Assembly (NCBI GenBank): GCA_002328185.1
Contig: DCWQ01000003.1
Span: forward strand, 107,431 to 134,847
Length of the DNA stretch: 27,417 nt
Source of the DNA: Dehalococcoidia bacterium UBA2158
Lineage (GTDB): Bacteria; Chloroflexota; Dehalococcoidia; Lucifugimonadales; UBA3495
Direction of reading: 5' to 3'
In this document: in pieces, positions 15,323 to 24,600 of the stretch
Numbering within the stretch: position 1 is the stretch's first letter
Layout of the letters: each line of letters starts with the position of its first letter
The notes under the pieces: generated by a model
Database searches by the model: none
Seen by the model: the letters and a program-made list of their open reading frames with translations, nothing else
Told to the model about the DNA's origin: nothing
Translations under genes and position numbers: made by a program

Positions 15323-16978
15323 TTGACTGCCGGCCGGCTGCTATTCCTGTTGCCCCTGGTATACTTGGCGATATTTTTCGTCTACCCCCTGGGCTCGATC
15401 TTGGAGCGGAGCTTGGGGGGCGAGAGCGGGTTCGGCTTCGACCCTTTCAAGGTGCTGCTGAACGACTCCTATTACCTGGGGCGCATCTGGTTCACCGTCT
15501 GGCAGGCGGTCATCTCAACGCTGCTGACCCTGGCTGTGGGTCTGCCGGCGGCCTTTCTCTTCGCTAGATACGAGTTTCCCGGCAAGACGCTGCTCAAAGC
15601 AATCTCCACGCTGCCCTTCGTGATGCCCACCATCGTGGTGGCCATGGGCTTCACCGCTCTGTTCGGCTCCCAGGGCATCGTAAACTCCGCTCTGGAGTCG
15701 ATGTTCGGACTGGACGAGCCACCGGTCAGAATCAGCAATTCCCTGACCATCATCTTCATGGCCCACGCGTTCTATAACTACGCCATCATCGTCCGGATCG
15801 TCTCGGCGCTGTGGTCCAACCTGGACCCGAACCTGGAGCATTCGGCCAAGGTGCTGGGCGCCGGTCCGTTCCGCACCTTCTACCATGTGACGCTGCCGAT
15901 GCTCCTGCCGGCCATCGCCTCGGCTTCGTTGCTGGCCTTCGCCTTCTCCTTCACCAGCTTCGGCGTGGTTCTGGTGCTGGGAGGCCCCGAGTTCGCAACC
16001 TTAGAGGTGGCGATCTACGAGTTGACGGCCAAGTTGTTCCGGCTGCCCTTGGCGGGCGCGCTGTCCATTATCCAACTTGGATTCACCTATTTTTTCCTGC
16101 TGCTCTATTCCAGGTTCCAGGAACAATCGGTGGTGCGCATGGACCTCAAGCCGCGGGAGGCCACGTCCCGCAAGCCGGTACGGCTCTGGGACAAAGTTTT
16201 AGTCATTGCGATGGTGTTGGTGCTGCTGGCGATGCTGTCGCCCCTGATCGCTCTCGTGGTGCGCTGGATCACCTTCGACGGCGGATTCGGCACGGCCCAA
16301 ATGGCCAATCTATTCTCCGACGAGCGCAGTTCTTACTTCCACCTGTCGCCTGTGAAGATAATCTGGAACTCCTTGAGATTCGCCTTGACCACGGTAGCCA
16401 TATCACTGGTGGTAGGGACGATCATCTCCTACTTCATAACCAACGCCAGACGCAGATGGCGAAACATGGCCGACGCCTTGGTCATGCTGCCCCTGGGTGT
16501 TTCGGCTGTGACACTGGGGTTCGGTTACATCATCGCGCTGGGAAGACCGCCTTTGGACCTTCGCGGCTCTTGGTTGATTCTGGTGATCGCCCACAGCCTG
16601 GTGGCCTACCCATTCGTCATCCGAAGCCTGCTGCCGGTGCTTAAGGGGATGAACCCCAACCTTAGGGAGGCGGCGGCCGTGCTTGGCGCCAGTCCATCGA
16701 AGGTATTTTTACTGGTTGAACTCCCCATGATCGCTCCGGCGCTGTTGGTCGGCGCCACTTTCGCATTCGCGGTGTCCATGGGCGAATTCGGGGCGTCGCT
16801 GATCCTGGTTCGGGCCGAGTTCACCACCATGCCAGTGGCGATCTTCCGGTTCCTGGGCCTACCCGGCGCATCCAACCTGGGCATGGCCTTGGGCATGAGC
16901 GTGCTGTTGATGGCCGTGGTGGCCGTAGGCTTCATCGCCATCGAACGCTTCCGGTATAAGGGCGTGGGTGGTTTCTGA
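15323..16978 (+). CDS. thiP: Thiamine ABC transporter permease (fused two-domain)
   Basis: This 551-aa membrane protein has two MetI-type permease domains in one chain, as in ThiP and iron(III) permeases, with about 12 helices. The ATPase-docking EAA loops are at 172-191 (EHSAKVLGAGPF...) and 449-468 (REAAAVLGASPSK...). A cytoplasmic link lies near 265-290 between the halves. The start is TTG 15323, nine bases after AAGGA; a stop codon at 15305-15307 excludes a longer frame. It follows thiB by 91 bases and overlaps thiQ by one base (TGATG), so the two are translationally coupled. Confidence 0.93.
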   Translation: MTAGRLLFLLPLVYLAIFFVYPLGSILERSLGGESGFGFDPFKVLLNDSYYLGRIWFTVWQAVISTLLTLAVGLPAAFLFARYEFPGKTLLKAISTLPFVMPTIVVAMGFTALFGSQGIVNSALESMFGLDEPPVRISNSLTIIFMAHAFYNYAIIVRIVSALWSNLDPNLEHSAKVLGAGPFRTFYHVTLPMLLPAIASASLLAFAFSFTSFGVVLVLGGPEFATLEVAIYELTAKLFRLPLAGALSIIQLGFTYFFLLLYSRFQEQSVVRMDLKPREATSRKPVRLWDKVLVIAMVLVLLAMLSPLIALVVRWITFDGGFGTAQMANLFSDERSSYFHLSPVKIIWNSLRFALTTVAISLVVGTIISYFITNARRRWRNMADALVMLPLGVSAVTLGFGYIIALGRPPLDLRGSWLILVIAHSLVAYPFVIRSLLPVLKGMNPNLREAAAVLGASPSKVFLLVELPMIAPALLVGATFAFAVSMGEFGASLILVRAEFTTMPVAIFRFLGLPGASNLGMALGMSVLLMAVVAVGFIAIERFRYKGVGGF

Positions 16979-18063
16979 TGGCTCTTCTATCGGTCTCGGG
17001 TCTCTACAAATCATTCAGCGGAGTATCCGCCGTTGACGGTGTTTCGTTTTCCGCCGAGACTGGTGAGTTGCTGTGCCTGCTGGGCCCCAGCGGTTGCGGC
17101 AAGACCACGATGCTGCGGATGTTGGCCGGGCTGGAAGACCCAGACGCCGGGACAATCGAATTCGACGACCGGACCATGAATGGTCTGGCCCCCCAGCAGC
17201 GGGGTTTCGGGCTGATGTTTCAAGACCTGGCCCTCTTTCCCCATATGGATGTCTTCGGCAACGTGGCATTTGGACTTCGCATGCAAAAACTCCCCTCAGC
17301 CCAGGTTCAGGCCAGGGTCCAGGAGTTGCTGGACCTGGTGGAATTGGGCGGCCTGGCCAGCCGGAAGGTGCATGAACTTTCAGGCGGTGAGCGGCAGCGG
17401 GTGGCGCTGGCCCGGTCCCTGGCGCCGGCACCGAGGCTGTTGATGCTTGACGAGCCGCTGGGCTCGCTGGACCGGGCGCTCCGGGAGTCGTTGCAGAATC
17501 AGGTCCGCCGGATTCTGAAAGAGGTGGGGGTAACCTCTATCTACGTCACCCACGACCGGGACGAAGCTTTCACGATGGCCGACAGACTTATCTTTATGAA
17601 CCACGGCCGTATCATACAGACCGGCACTCCCGAAGAGGCGGTAGCCAATCCCGCTGACGGATTCGTCGCCCGTACACTGGGGTTCAAGAATGTCCTTCCC
17701 GGCGTGGTCATCGACGACGGAGAGGCCCTCAAGATTGAATGTTCGGTTGGTTCGATAACGGTGCCGAAACCGCCGGGTTCGGGAACCGAAAAGGGGTCTG
17801 AGATAACCCTTCTAGTCGATGAGAGCGGGATCTCAATGTCGGGCATCCCTGCGGATAAGACGCCGGATGGAAACTTATTGCAGGGAGTGGTAATCGAGCG
17901 GGTGTTTCGAGGCGACCGGTACGAGGTCAGGGTCCAGGTCGGGAAAGGCGAACTCTATTGCCACACCGTGGCAGGTGCAGCCTCCGGTCCAGCACAGTCG
18001 GGTCAGTCTGTAACACTCGCCTTTAACCTGGGATCAGTACGGGTCTTCCAGGGCGGAAACTGA
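16978..18063 (+). CDS. thiQ: Thiamine ABC transporter ATP-binding protein
   Basis: This 361-aa ATPase drives import by the ThiBPQ complex. The Walker A motif GPSGCGKTT is at 36-44, the Q-loop Q82 in FQDLALFP, the signature LSGGERQ at 134-140, Walker B LLMLDEP at 154-160, the D-loop GSLD at 162-165 and the switch histidine H192. Residues after about 240 form a TOBE-like C-terminal domain, making it longer than the 230-aa E. coli ThiQ and closer to the PotA/FbpC type. ATG overlaps the thiP stop by one base. Substrate assignment as thiamine rests on the riboswitch and thiB, not on the ATPase itself. Confidence 0.92.
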   Translation: MALLSVSGLYKSFSGVSAVDGVSFSAETGELLCLLGPSGCGKTTMLRMLAGLEDPDAGTIEFDDRTMNGLAPQQRGFGLMFQDLALFPHMDVFGNVAFGLRMQKLPSAQVQARVQELLDLVELGGLASRKVHELSGGERQRVALARSLAPAPRLLMLDEPLGSLDRALRESLQNQVRRILKEVGVTSIYVTHDRDEAFTMADRLIFMNHGRIIQTGTPEEAVANPADGFVARTLGFKNVLPGVVIDDGEALKIECSVGSITVPKPPGSGTEKGSEITLLVDESGISMSGIPADKTPDGNLLQGVVIERVFRGDRYEVRVQVGKGELYCHTVAGAASGPAQSGQSVTLAFNLGSVRVFQGGN

Positions 18064-18149
18064 CTCCGATGCGCACTCAGTCCGGTGATATACTTTCATG
18101 AAACTCGTCAGCCTGGATCCCAGACGTGTTTGATGGGGGTTAAATCTAT

Positions 18150-18509
18150 ATGTCGCTCTACTTTCTTTTGGGATCTCTGACCCACGACGGCCAGCGAATG
18201 TTGCACAGCGACCCGAACCTAATCGTAGCCCGAACCAGGGACTTGATACTTCCAGGCGCGGAGATCCTGGGCCAATACGCCGTCCTGGGCCGTTACGACT
18301 TCGTCATGATGGTCGAAGCCGACGACAATGACGCCGTGGCCAGGTTGTCGCTGGAACTGGGGATGCGCACCGGACTCCATCTGGAGACGTTACCGGCGAT
18401 ACCCATCGGGTTCATGGGTGATATGACCACCCCAGACCCGTCCGACCAGGCAGAGTCAGTTGGCCTCACCCCGGACTTCACTCCGGAAGAAGGGCCGGGC
18501 GACGAGTAG
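18150..18509 (+). CDS. GYD-domain protein in the thiamine operon
   Basis: This 119-aa protein matches the GYD family (PF08734), small ferredoxin-like-fold proteins of unknown function: YFLLGSLTHDGQ at the start, the name-giving motif as GRYD (47-50), then DFVMMVEADD and a C-terminal strand HLETLPAIPIG. The final 28 residues are an acidic, proline-rich tail outside the domain. It starts at ATG 18150 with a G-rich but distant SD. It lies 86 bases after thiQ and 71 before tenA on the same strand, so it is probably part of the TPP-regulated transcript. This context is the main clue to its role; no catalytic residues are known. Confidence 0.83.
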   Translation: MSLYFLLGSLTHDGQRMLHSDPNLIVARTRDLILPGAEILGQYAVLGRYDFVMMVEADDNDAVARLSLELGMRTGLHLETLPAIPIGFMGDMTTPDPSDQAESVGLTPDFTPEEGPGDE

Positions 18510-18580
18510 CTTTCCACACCTAATATCCCCGGTGGCCGCCAGTTGATTGGGACGCCGCCGGTATCAAGGAAGCAAGTGCT

Positions 18581-19243
18581 TTGGGTTTAAGCGACGAACT
18601 TCGCGCCGGTGTTGGACCCATCTGGGAGAAGGTGGTCACCCACCCCTTCGTCACCGAGATGGCCGACGGTTCACTCGACCGGTCGAGATTCGATATCTAT
18701 TTCGACCAGGACTACCTATTCCTCAAGGACTGGTCGATCCTGCTCAGCCTGGCCACCGCCAAGGCCCCTGACTTCGATGCCGCACGTGAGCTTGTCTCGT
18801 TTCTGCACCTGGGGCTGGGCGGCGAAGAGGGCTTGTTCCAAGAGGCGTTCCGGGAGCGGGGCATCTCCCGTGAATGGGTGAAAGCCTTGGAGTACCTGCC
18901 CACCACCCATAACTATAGCGGCTACCTGCGTACCCAGGCCTACGAGAGTACATTCACTGAGGTCGTGGCCACGTTGCTGGCTGTGGAGTGGCCCTACCTG
19001 GATTGGGCTGCGCGGGCCGATGATGCGGGCCGGAAACCGGACAACCACTACTACCAGACCTGGATCAACATCCACACCAGCCCCGGCATGTCCGGATTCG
19101 TGTCCTGGCTCCGAAGCGTGGTCGACGGCTCCGCTCCTACACCGGAGCTACGGGCCAAGCTCCAAGAGATATTTCGGAGCGTTCTCAGGTACGAGTACCA
19201 GTTCTTCGACATGGCCTATCGTGGAGAGAAATGGTCGGCATGA
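18581..19243 (+). CDS. tenA: TenA-family aminopyrimidine hydrolase, TenA_E type
   Basis: This 220-aa all-helical protein belongs to the TenA/THI-4 family. Classical TenA (thiaminase II) hydrolyses aminomethyl-HMP or thiamine to HMP using a cysteine near residue 135. Here that segment reads TLLAVEWPYLDW (131-142), with a glutamate (E136) and no cysteine, which is the mark of the TenA_E subgroup. D44 in FDQDY and the C-terminal E205 in YEYQFFDMAY are kept. TenA_E proteins are linked to salvage of N-formylaminopyrimidine and related thiamine breakdown products. TTG 18581 has AAGGAAG eight bases upstream. It overlaps thiD by four bases (ATGA), so HMP formed here would pass to ThiD. Confidence 0.9.
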   Translation: MGLSDELRAGVGPIWEKVVTHPFVTEMADGSLDRSRFDIYFDQDYLFLKDWSILLSLATAKAPDFDAARELVSFLHLGLGGEEGLFQEAFRERGISREWVKALEYLPTTHNYSGYLRTQAYESTFTEVVATLLAVEWPYLDWAARADDAGRKPDNHYYQTWINIHTSPGMSGFVSWLRSVVDGSAPTPELRAKLQEIFRSVLRYEYQFFDMAYRGEKWSA

Positions 19244-20058
19244 GGCAGGTAGCCTCGGCCATGACCGTCGCCGGGTCAGATTCGGGCGGCGGTGCGGGAG
19301 TCCAGGCTGACCTCAAGACCTTCGCTGCGTTGGGCGTCTACGGCACGTCCGTTTTGACCGCCATCACCGCCCAGAATACCCGGACCGTAACTGCGGTGCA
19401 TGAGATTCCCATCGATATCATCTCGGCCCAGATCGACGCTGTGGTGTCGGACATCGGCGCCGACTCCGTGAAGACGGGCATGCTCTCCAGCAGAGAGATT
19501 ATCGAGTGCGTCACCGCGTCACTTAAAGATGCTGAGAAGAAATACCCGGACATGCCGGGTCTACGGCGGCTGGTGGTTGACCCAGTGATGGTCGCCAAGA
19601 GCGGAGACTCTCTACTTAGAGAAGAGGCGGTCGGATCTCTACGGGATCTTCTGCTGCCCATGGCTGCAGTAGTCACGCCGAACATCCCGGAGACCGAAAC
19701 ACTGACCGGCCTAACCATTGTCACCGACGAGGATGTCCGCAAAGCCGCCCAGGCCATCGTGGCCATGGGCGCGGCGTCGGTGGTGGTCAAGGGCGGGCAC
19801 CGCGAAGGGCCGGCCACCGACGTGTACTTCGACGGCCGTGACTTCCGCGAGTTCACAGCCCCCCGGTTCGAGACTGTGAACACCCACGGCACCGGCTGCA
19901 CTTTCGCCTCGGCGGTGGCCGCGGGACTAGCCAAAGGACTGGAAGCCGAGGATGCTGTAGGGCAGGCCAAGGAGTTCGTTACCGAGGCAATCCGCCGCTC
20001 CTTCCCCATCGGGCAGGGGCACGGGCCTCTGAACCACTTCTACAAACTCTGGCAATAA
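19240..20058 (+). CDS. thiD: Hydroxymethylpyrimidine/phosphomethylpyrimidine kinase
   Basis: This 272-aa kinase phosphorylates HMP to HMP-P and then HMP-PP for thiamine phosphate synthesis. Family motifs are AGSDSGGGAGVQADLK (11-26), VVDPVMVAKSG (112-122), TPNIPE (146-151), and the ATP/catalytic NTHGTGCTFASA (214-225) with C220; HGPLNHFY near the end is typical of ThiD. The start is ATG 19240 in an ATGA overlap with the tenA stop, 11 bases after GGAGAG; another in-frame ATG at 19231 is only two bases from that SD. No thiE domain is fused and none is present in the window, so TMP synthesis must be encoded elsewhere. Confidence 0.94.
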   Translation: MRQVASAMTVAGSDSGGGAGVQADLKTFAALGVYGTSVLTAITAQNTRTVTAVHEIPIDIISAQIDAVVSDIGADSVKTGMLSSREIIECVTASLKDAEKKYPDMPGLRRLVVDPVMVAKSGDSLLREEAVGSLRDLLLPMAAVVTPNIPETETLTGLTIVTDEDVRKAAQAIVAMGAASVVVKGGHREGPATDVYFDGRDFREFTAPRFETVNTHGTGCTFASAVAAGLAKGLEAEDAVGQAKEFVTEAIRRSFPIGQGHGPLNHFYKLWQ

Positions 20059-20074
20059 ATGGAGGGTCAAGCAA

Positions 20075-20443
20075 ATGACAACGCCCACCAACACATTCCA
20101 TTGCCCCATCGAGATCGGCCCCAGAGACGGCTCCCGGTTCCAGCGGGTTATCGCCGTGGCCGGGTCGGAGAACATCTATTCGGTGCTATCGTCCACTCTG
20201 CTGGAGATGCTTGGTGTTGGCACCGAATGGGAGTCCCGGTTCAACCTGCCTGGCGGCGGTTGGGAGATGCTGCCCATGGCCGAGGTTCGTATGCGCATCA
20301 ACGGCCAAGAGCGCACCACCATCTGCGTCTACGGCAAGGCTGACGGAGAGCCCACTCTGGGCCGCCACACCCTAGCTGCCTTTGGCCTGGCCGCTGACCA
20401 CGGTGAGCAGAAACTGGTCCAGGCCGACATGTTCTTGACCTAG
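20075..20443 (+). CDS. Small clan AA aspartic-protease-like protein lacking DTG
   Basis: This 122-aa protein resembles single-domain retropepsin-like (clan AA) proteins of bacteria. These normally have VDTGAxYSVLPxxLLExLG near the N-terminal third and LLGxxTLExFGLxVD near the end. Here the second part is clear (TLGRHTLAAFGLAAD, 94-108), but the first reads VAGSENIYSVLSSTLLEMLG (28-47): the catalytic aspartate is replaced by alanine. It should be inactive as a protease and may be a binding fold. ATG 20075 has GGAGGG eight bases upstream. It follows thiD by 16 bases, so it is probably the last gene of the thiamine transcript. Assignment to the fold is by motif resemblance only. Confidence 0.65.
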   Translation: MTTPTNTFHCPIEIGPRDGSRFQRVIAVAGSENIYSVLSSTLLEMLGVGTEWESRFNLPGGGWEMLPMAEVRMRINGQERTTICVYGKADGEPTLGRHTLAAFGLAADHGEQKLVQADMFLT

Positions 20444-20464
20444 AATTCATCTGAGTAGACCCAC

Positions 20465-21573
20465 ATGCCGGAAACTGTGGACACGATCATCCTTGGAGCA
20501 GAACAAGCTGGCCTGAGCGTCAGTTGTCAGCTTTCCCAGGCCGGCCACGACCGCCTGGTGATGGAGCGCGGCGCCATCGCGGAGACCTGGCGCTCCCAGC
20601 GTCGGGATTCCTTCACCGTGAACTCGCGCAACAGCATGAACCAATTGCCCGGCGACAAACGTTCTCTGTCGAATCCAGACGGCTTTTGGCATCGTGATGA
20701 ATTACTCGAGCCCTTCGGGTCTCACGCTCACAACATGCAGCTCCCGGTGCGCACGGGAGTCACCGTAACCGATGTCAGTCCCAGTGGAACAGGTGCACAC
20801 CGCCGACTACCGCAACCCGGACCGAATTAAGCCCGACGGAGTGCTGATCATCGGCAGCGCCCAATCTGGAGTCCAGATCGTCGAAGAACTGATCGAAGTC
20901 GGCCGGTCTACCTCTGGACCAGCAAGGTTGACCGGTTCCCTAGAAATTACCGGGCAAAGACATCCTCTACCGGGGCATACAGTCCGGTTTGCTCAACCAC
21001 ACCGTCGCCAACCTTGAAGACCCCAACATGCAGTTCATGACTCAGCCGCAGGTATCGGGCACCAGGGGAGGGCATACGGTTACCCTCCAACAACTGGCGC
21101 GCCAGAGCATCAACTTATTAGGCGGACTTAAAGGCGCATCGGGAGACCGGTTGCTGTTCCGGGAGGGCCACAAGGACAACTGGGATTTGGGCGATGGCAG
21201 TTCCCAGCGAATCAAGGACATGATTGACGGATACATCGCCAAAGCGGAAATAGACGCCCCTCCCGCAGAAGCCGGCCCCGGTTGAGGCCCCCAACTCAGG
21301 CATGCTGGCTGGGCTTGCGGACTCGCTCGACCTGAAGCAGGCGGGCATCAACACCATCATCTGATGCACGGTGTTCACCGCCGATTTTAATTGGATACAG
21401 GGCTTGGAGTTGGCCAACCGAGGCACCCTGGTCCACGCCAACGGCATCTTCTCTATACCGTGTCTCTATTTCAACGGTTTCCCCTGGCTTCGAACCGGGC
21501 CTCGGGCCTGATCTACGGCGCGGTGCGGGACAGCGAGCACATTGCAGCGGCGATCACAGGTGGTCTTCCATAG
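20465..21573 (+). pseudogene. FAD-dependent monooxygenase (FMO/CzcO-like) pseudogene
   Basis: Pieces of one flavin monooxygenase appear in order in different frames. The first (from ATG 20465) has the FAD-binding start IILGAEQAGLSVS, then ERGAIAETWRSQRRDSF and LPG, and runs into a stop at 20828. The frame shift at about 20770-20800 leads to GVLIIGSAQSGVQIVEEL, the second (NADPH) glycine motif. A third frame (from 20989) gives LLNHTVANLEDPNMQF and VTLQQLARQSINLLGGL. After its stop, fragments INTII, FTADFNWIQGLEL and GLIYGAVRDSEHIAAAI continue to 21573, with a TGA where tryptophan is usual. Several shifts and stops make it a true pseudogene, about the length of the intact 400-aa family. Confidence 0.85.
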
Positions 21574-21596
21574 AGCTCCCTCACCCCCACCTACGC

Positions 21597-21639
21597 TATA
21601 ATGTTGGATTAATAAAACAACCGGCGGATAGTCGCCGGT
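21597..21639 (+). promoter_or_regulatory. ileS -10 box and leader hairpin
   Basis: TATAAT at 21597-21602 lies 58 bases before the ileS start; no good -35 is visible. A 7-bp hairpin (accggcg 21620-21626, cgccggt 21633-21639, loop gatagt) sits in the short leader. It is not a T-box: there is no room for stem I and no clear GGTGGNACCGCG element. Confidence 0.45.
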
Positions 21640-21659
21640 CTTGAGGACCGCTTTACCCG

Positions 21660-24600
21660 ATGTTTAAACCCGTATCCAACCGCGTCAGCTTCCCGGACTT
21701 GGACGTCAACGTCCTGCAGCAATGGAAGGAGAAGGACGTTTTCCGGCGCACCGAGTCGGAACGCCCCGACGCGCCGCTTTTCATGATGTACGAGGGCCCA
21801 CCCACGGCCAACGGCAGCCCCGGCATCCACCACGTTCTCGCCCGCGTCTTCAAGGACGTCATCTGCCGCTATCGCACCATGAAGGGCTACCGCGTCCCCC
21901 GCAAGGGCGGCTGGGATACCCATGGCTTGCCCGTGGAGCTAGAAGTAGAGAAAGAGCTCGGCCTGAAGAGCAAGCGCGACATCGAAGAATACGGCATCGA
22001 GGAGTTCAACAAGAAGTGCCGGGAGAGCGTCTTCCGCTACGTTAAAGAGTGGGAGACCATGACCGACCGCATCGGCTACTGGGTCGACATGGAAGACCCC
22101 TACGTCACCCTACACAACAACTACATCGAGACCGGTTGGTGGATGCTGAAGACCCTTTGGGACAAGGACCTGCTCTACCAGACCATGCGGGGCACCCCCC
22201 ACTGCCCTCGGTGCGTGACCAGTCTCAGTTCCCACGAAGTAGCCCTGGGCTACCGGGAGAACACGCCTGATCCCTCGGTCTTCATCAAGTTCAAGGTGGA
22301 TCCGGCCGCGTCTACTGACAAATCCGATGTCCTTGAAAAACTGGGTGCGGGCAACACCGACGTGTTCCTCCTGGCCTGGACCACCACTCCCTGGACCCTG
22401 CCTGGCAACACCGGCCTAGCGGTAGACGAGAACGCGGACTACAGCATCGTCGAACTGGAAGGCGAGGGCGGCAGCCACCGCTTGGTGCTGGCGCAGGCGC
22501 TGGTCTCAGTGAACGTCACTCAAGAACACAAGATAGTTGGTACGGTCAAGGGCTCAGACCTGGTGGGATTGGGCTACACGCCCCTCTACCACCCGCAGGA
22601 ATTCGGCTCGCAGGTGCGTCGTTTCGTGCGCCGGCCCGGCCCCGGTGGAATGGTCACTGAGCTCGAAGACACCACCGAATTCGCGCCAACAACCATATCC
22701 GCAGACTTTGTGTCTTTGGACGACGGCACCGGCATCGTCCACATCGCTCCGGCCTTCGGTGACGAGGACTTGGGTGTGGGCCGCGAGAAGGAATTGGCCT
22801 TCGTACAGCCCGTGGATTTACAGGGAATCATCACCGGCAACTACCGCTTCGCCGGCAAGTTCGTGAAGTCGGCCGACAAAGAGATCATGGAAGACCTGAC
22901 GGAACGCAGCTTGTTGTTCCACCATGACATCTACCGGCACACTTACCCCTTCTGCTGGCGCTGCGACACCCCGCTGCTTTACTACGCCAAGAGTTCCTGG
23001 TACATCCGGACTTCGGCGCTGAAAGACGACCTGGTCGGCGGAAACGACATCATCAACTGGTACCCCGACTACATCAAAGACGGGCGCTTCGGCGAGTGGC
23101 TGCGGAACAACGTGGACTGGGCCATCTCCCGGGAGCGCTACTGGGGTACACCGATCCCCATCTGGCGGTGTGAGGAGTGCAACCACACGATATGTATCGG
23201 AGGAGTCGACGAACTTAGAGGTATGGCCGGAACTAATGGCAGCCTGAACGCCGACGGCCTGGACCTGCACCGGCCCTATGTCGATAACATCATCCTGGAC
23301 TGCACAGCAGAGGGCTGCACCGGCAAGATGCACCGCATCCCAGAGGTCATGGACGCTTGGTTCGACTCGGGCGCCATGCCCTTCGCCCAATTCCACTATC
23401 CCTTTGAGAACGACAGCATCGATCAAGACGGCCGCTTCCCCGCCGACTACATTTGCGAGGCGGTCGACCAGACCCGTGGCTGGTTCTACAGCCTGCACGC
23501 CCTGTCCACTCTTCTCAAGGGTCAACCAGCGTACAAGAACGTCATTTGCCTGGGCCTGATCTTGGACGAGAAGGGCCGGAAGATGAGCAAACGGGTCGGC
23601 AACGTGGTCGAGCCCCTCTCGGTGCTGGACGAGCATGGCGCCGACGCCCTGCGCTGGTATCTGTTCACGGCGTCCCATCCTGGCGAGCCCAGGCGGTTCT
23701 CCGGCAAGTTGGTCAGCGAGACCCTCCGCAAGGTGATGCTCACCCTGTGGAACGTCTACTCGTTCTTCATCGGCTACGCTGAGATCGACAAGTTCGACCC
23801 CTCGCAGACGCCGGCCGACTGGAAGCCCGAGAACGAACTTGACCGCTGGGTGCTATCCGAGCTGAACACTCTAATCGCCCAGGTTGACGGCTACATGGAC
23901 GGTTACGAGCCCACCAACGCGGGCCGCCGCATCCAGGAGTTCATCGACCAGTTGTCCAACTGGTACGTGCGCCGCAGCCGCCGCCGTTTCTGGCGGAACG
24001 AGGGCGATGCCGACAAACTTTCCGGCTACATCACCCTGCACACCTGCCTGGTGACCGTCGCCAAGCTGATGGCCCCACTGGCCCCCTTCGTCGCCGAGGA
24101 GATGTACTTGAACCTGGTCTGCTCGGTGGACCCATCGGCCCCAGACAGCATCCACCTGTCCGATTACCCGGTGGCGGACGAGTCCTTGGTTGACCAGCCG
24201 TTGATGGCAGCCACCCAACTCGCGATGAAAGTGGCAAGCATGGGCCGGGCCGCACGCTCCAAGGCAGGACTGAAGGTGCGCCAACCACTGGCCAACGTGC
24301 TGGTGAAGATTCGCGTTTCTGAGGAGCGGGAGTACATCGACCAGGTGCGCCCTCAGGTTTTGGAAGAGCTGAACATCAAAGACATCCAGGTTATCGAAGA
24401 CGACGCCCCGCTGGTGCGGCAGGTTTTGGACGAAGCCGGCGACCAGACCGAGACCATACTCTCAGTGGAGAACTACTCCGTCTCGATGGAGGGCGGCTAC
24501 ATGGTGGCCGTGGACGGCGATCTCAGCGACGCATTGAAAGAAGAAGGCCTGGCGCGAGAGGTTGTCCACCGCATCCAAGGCATGCGCCGGTCGGCCAACT

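Noticed and set aside
21603..21659. A T-box riboswitch before ileS
   Set aside because: The leader is only about 50 bases, there is no stem I, and the aggaccgc stretch does not make the conserved antiterminator bulge. Only a simple hairpin is supported.
22818..23678. A 286-aa minus-strand frame inside ileS
   Set aside because: It is an antisense shadow of a highly conserved synthetase in GC-rich DNA, with no SD or family match.
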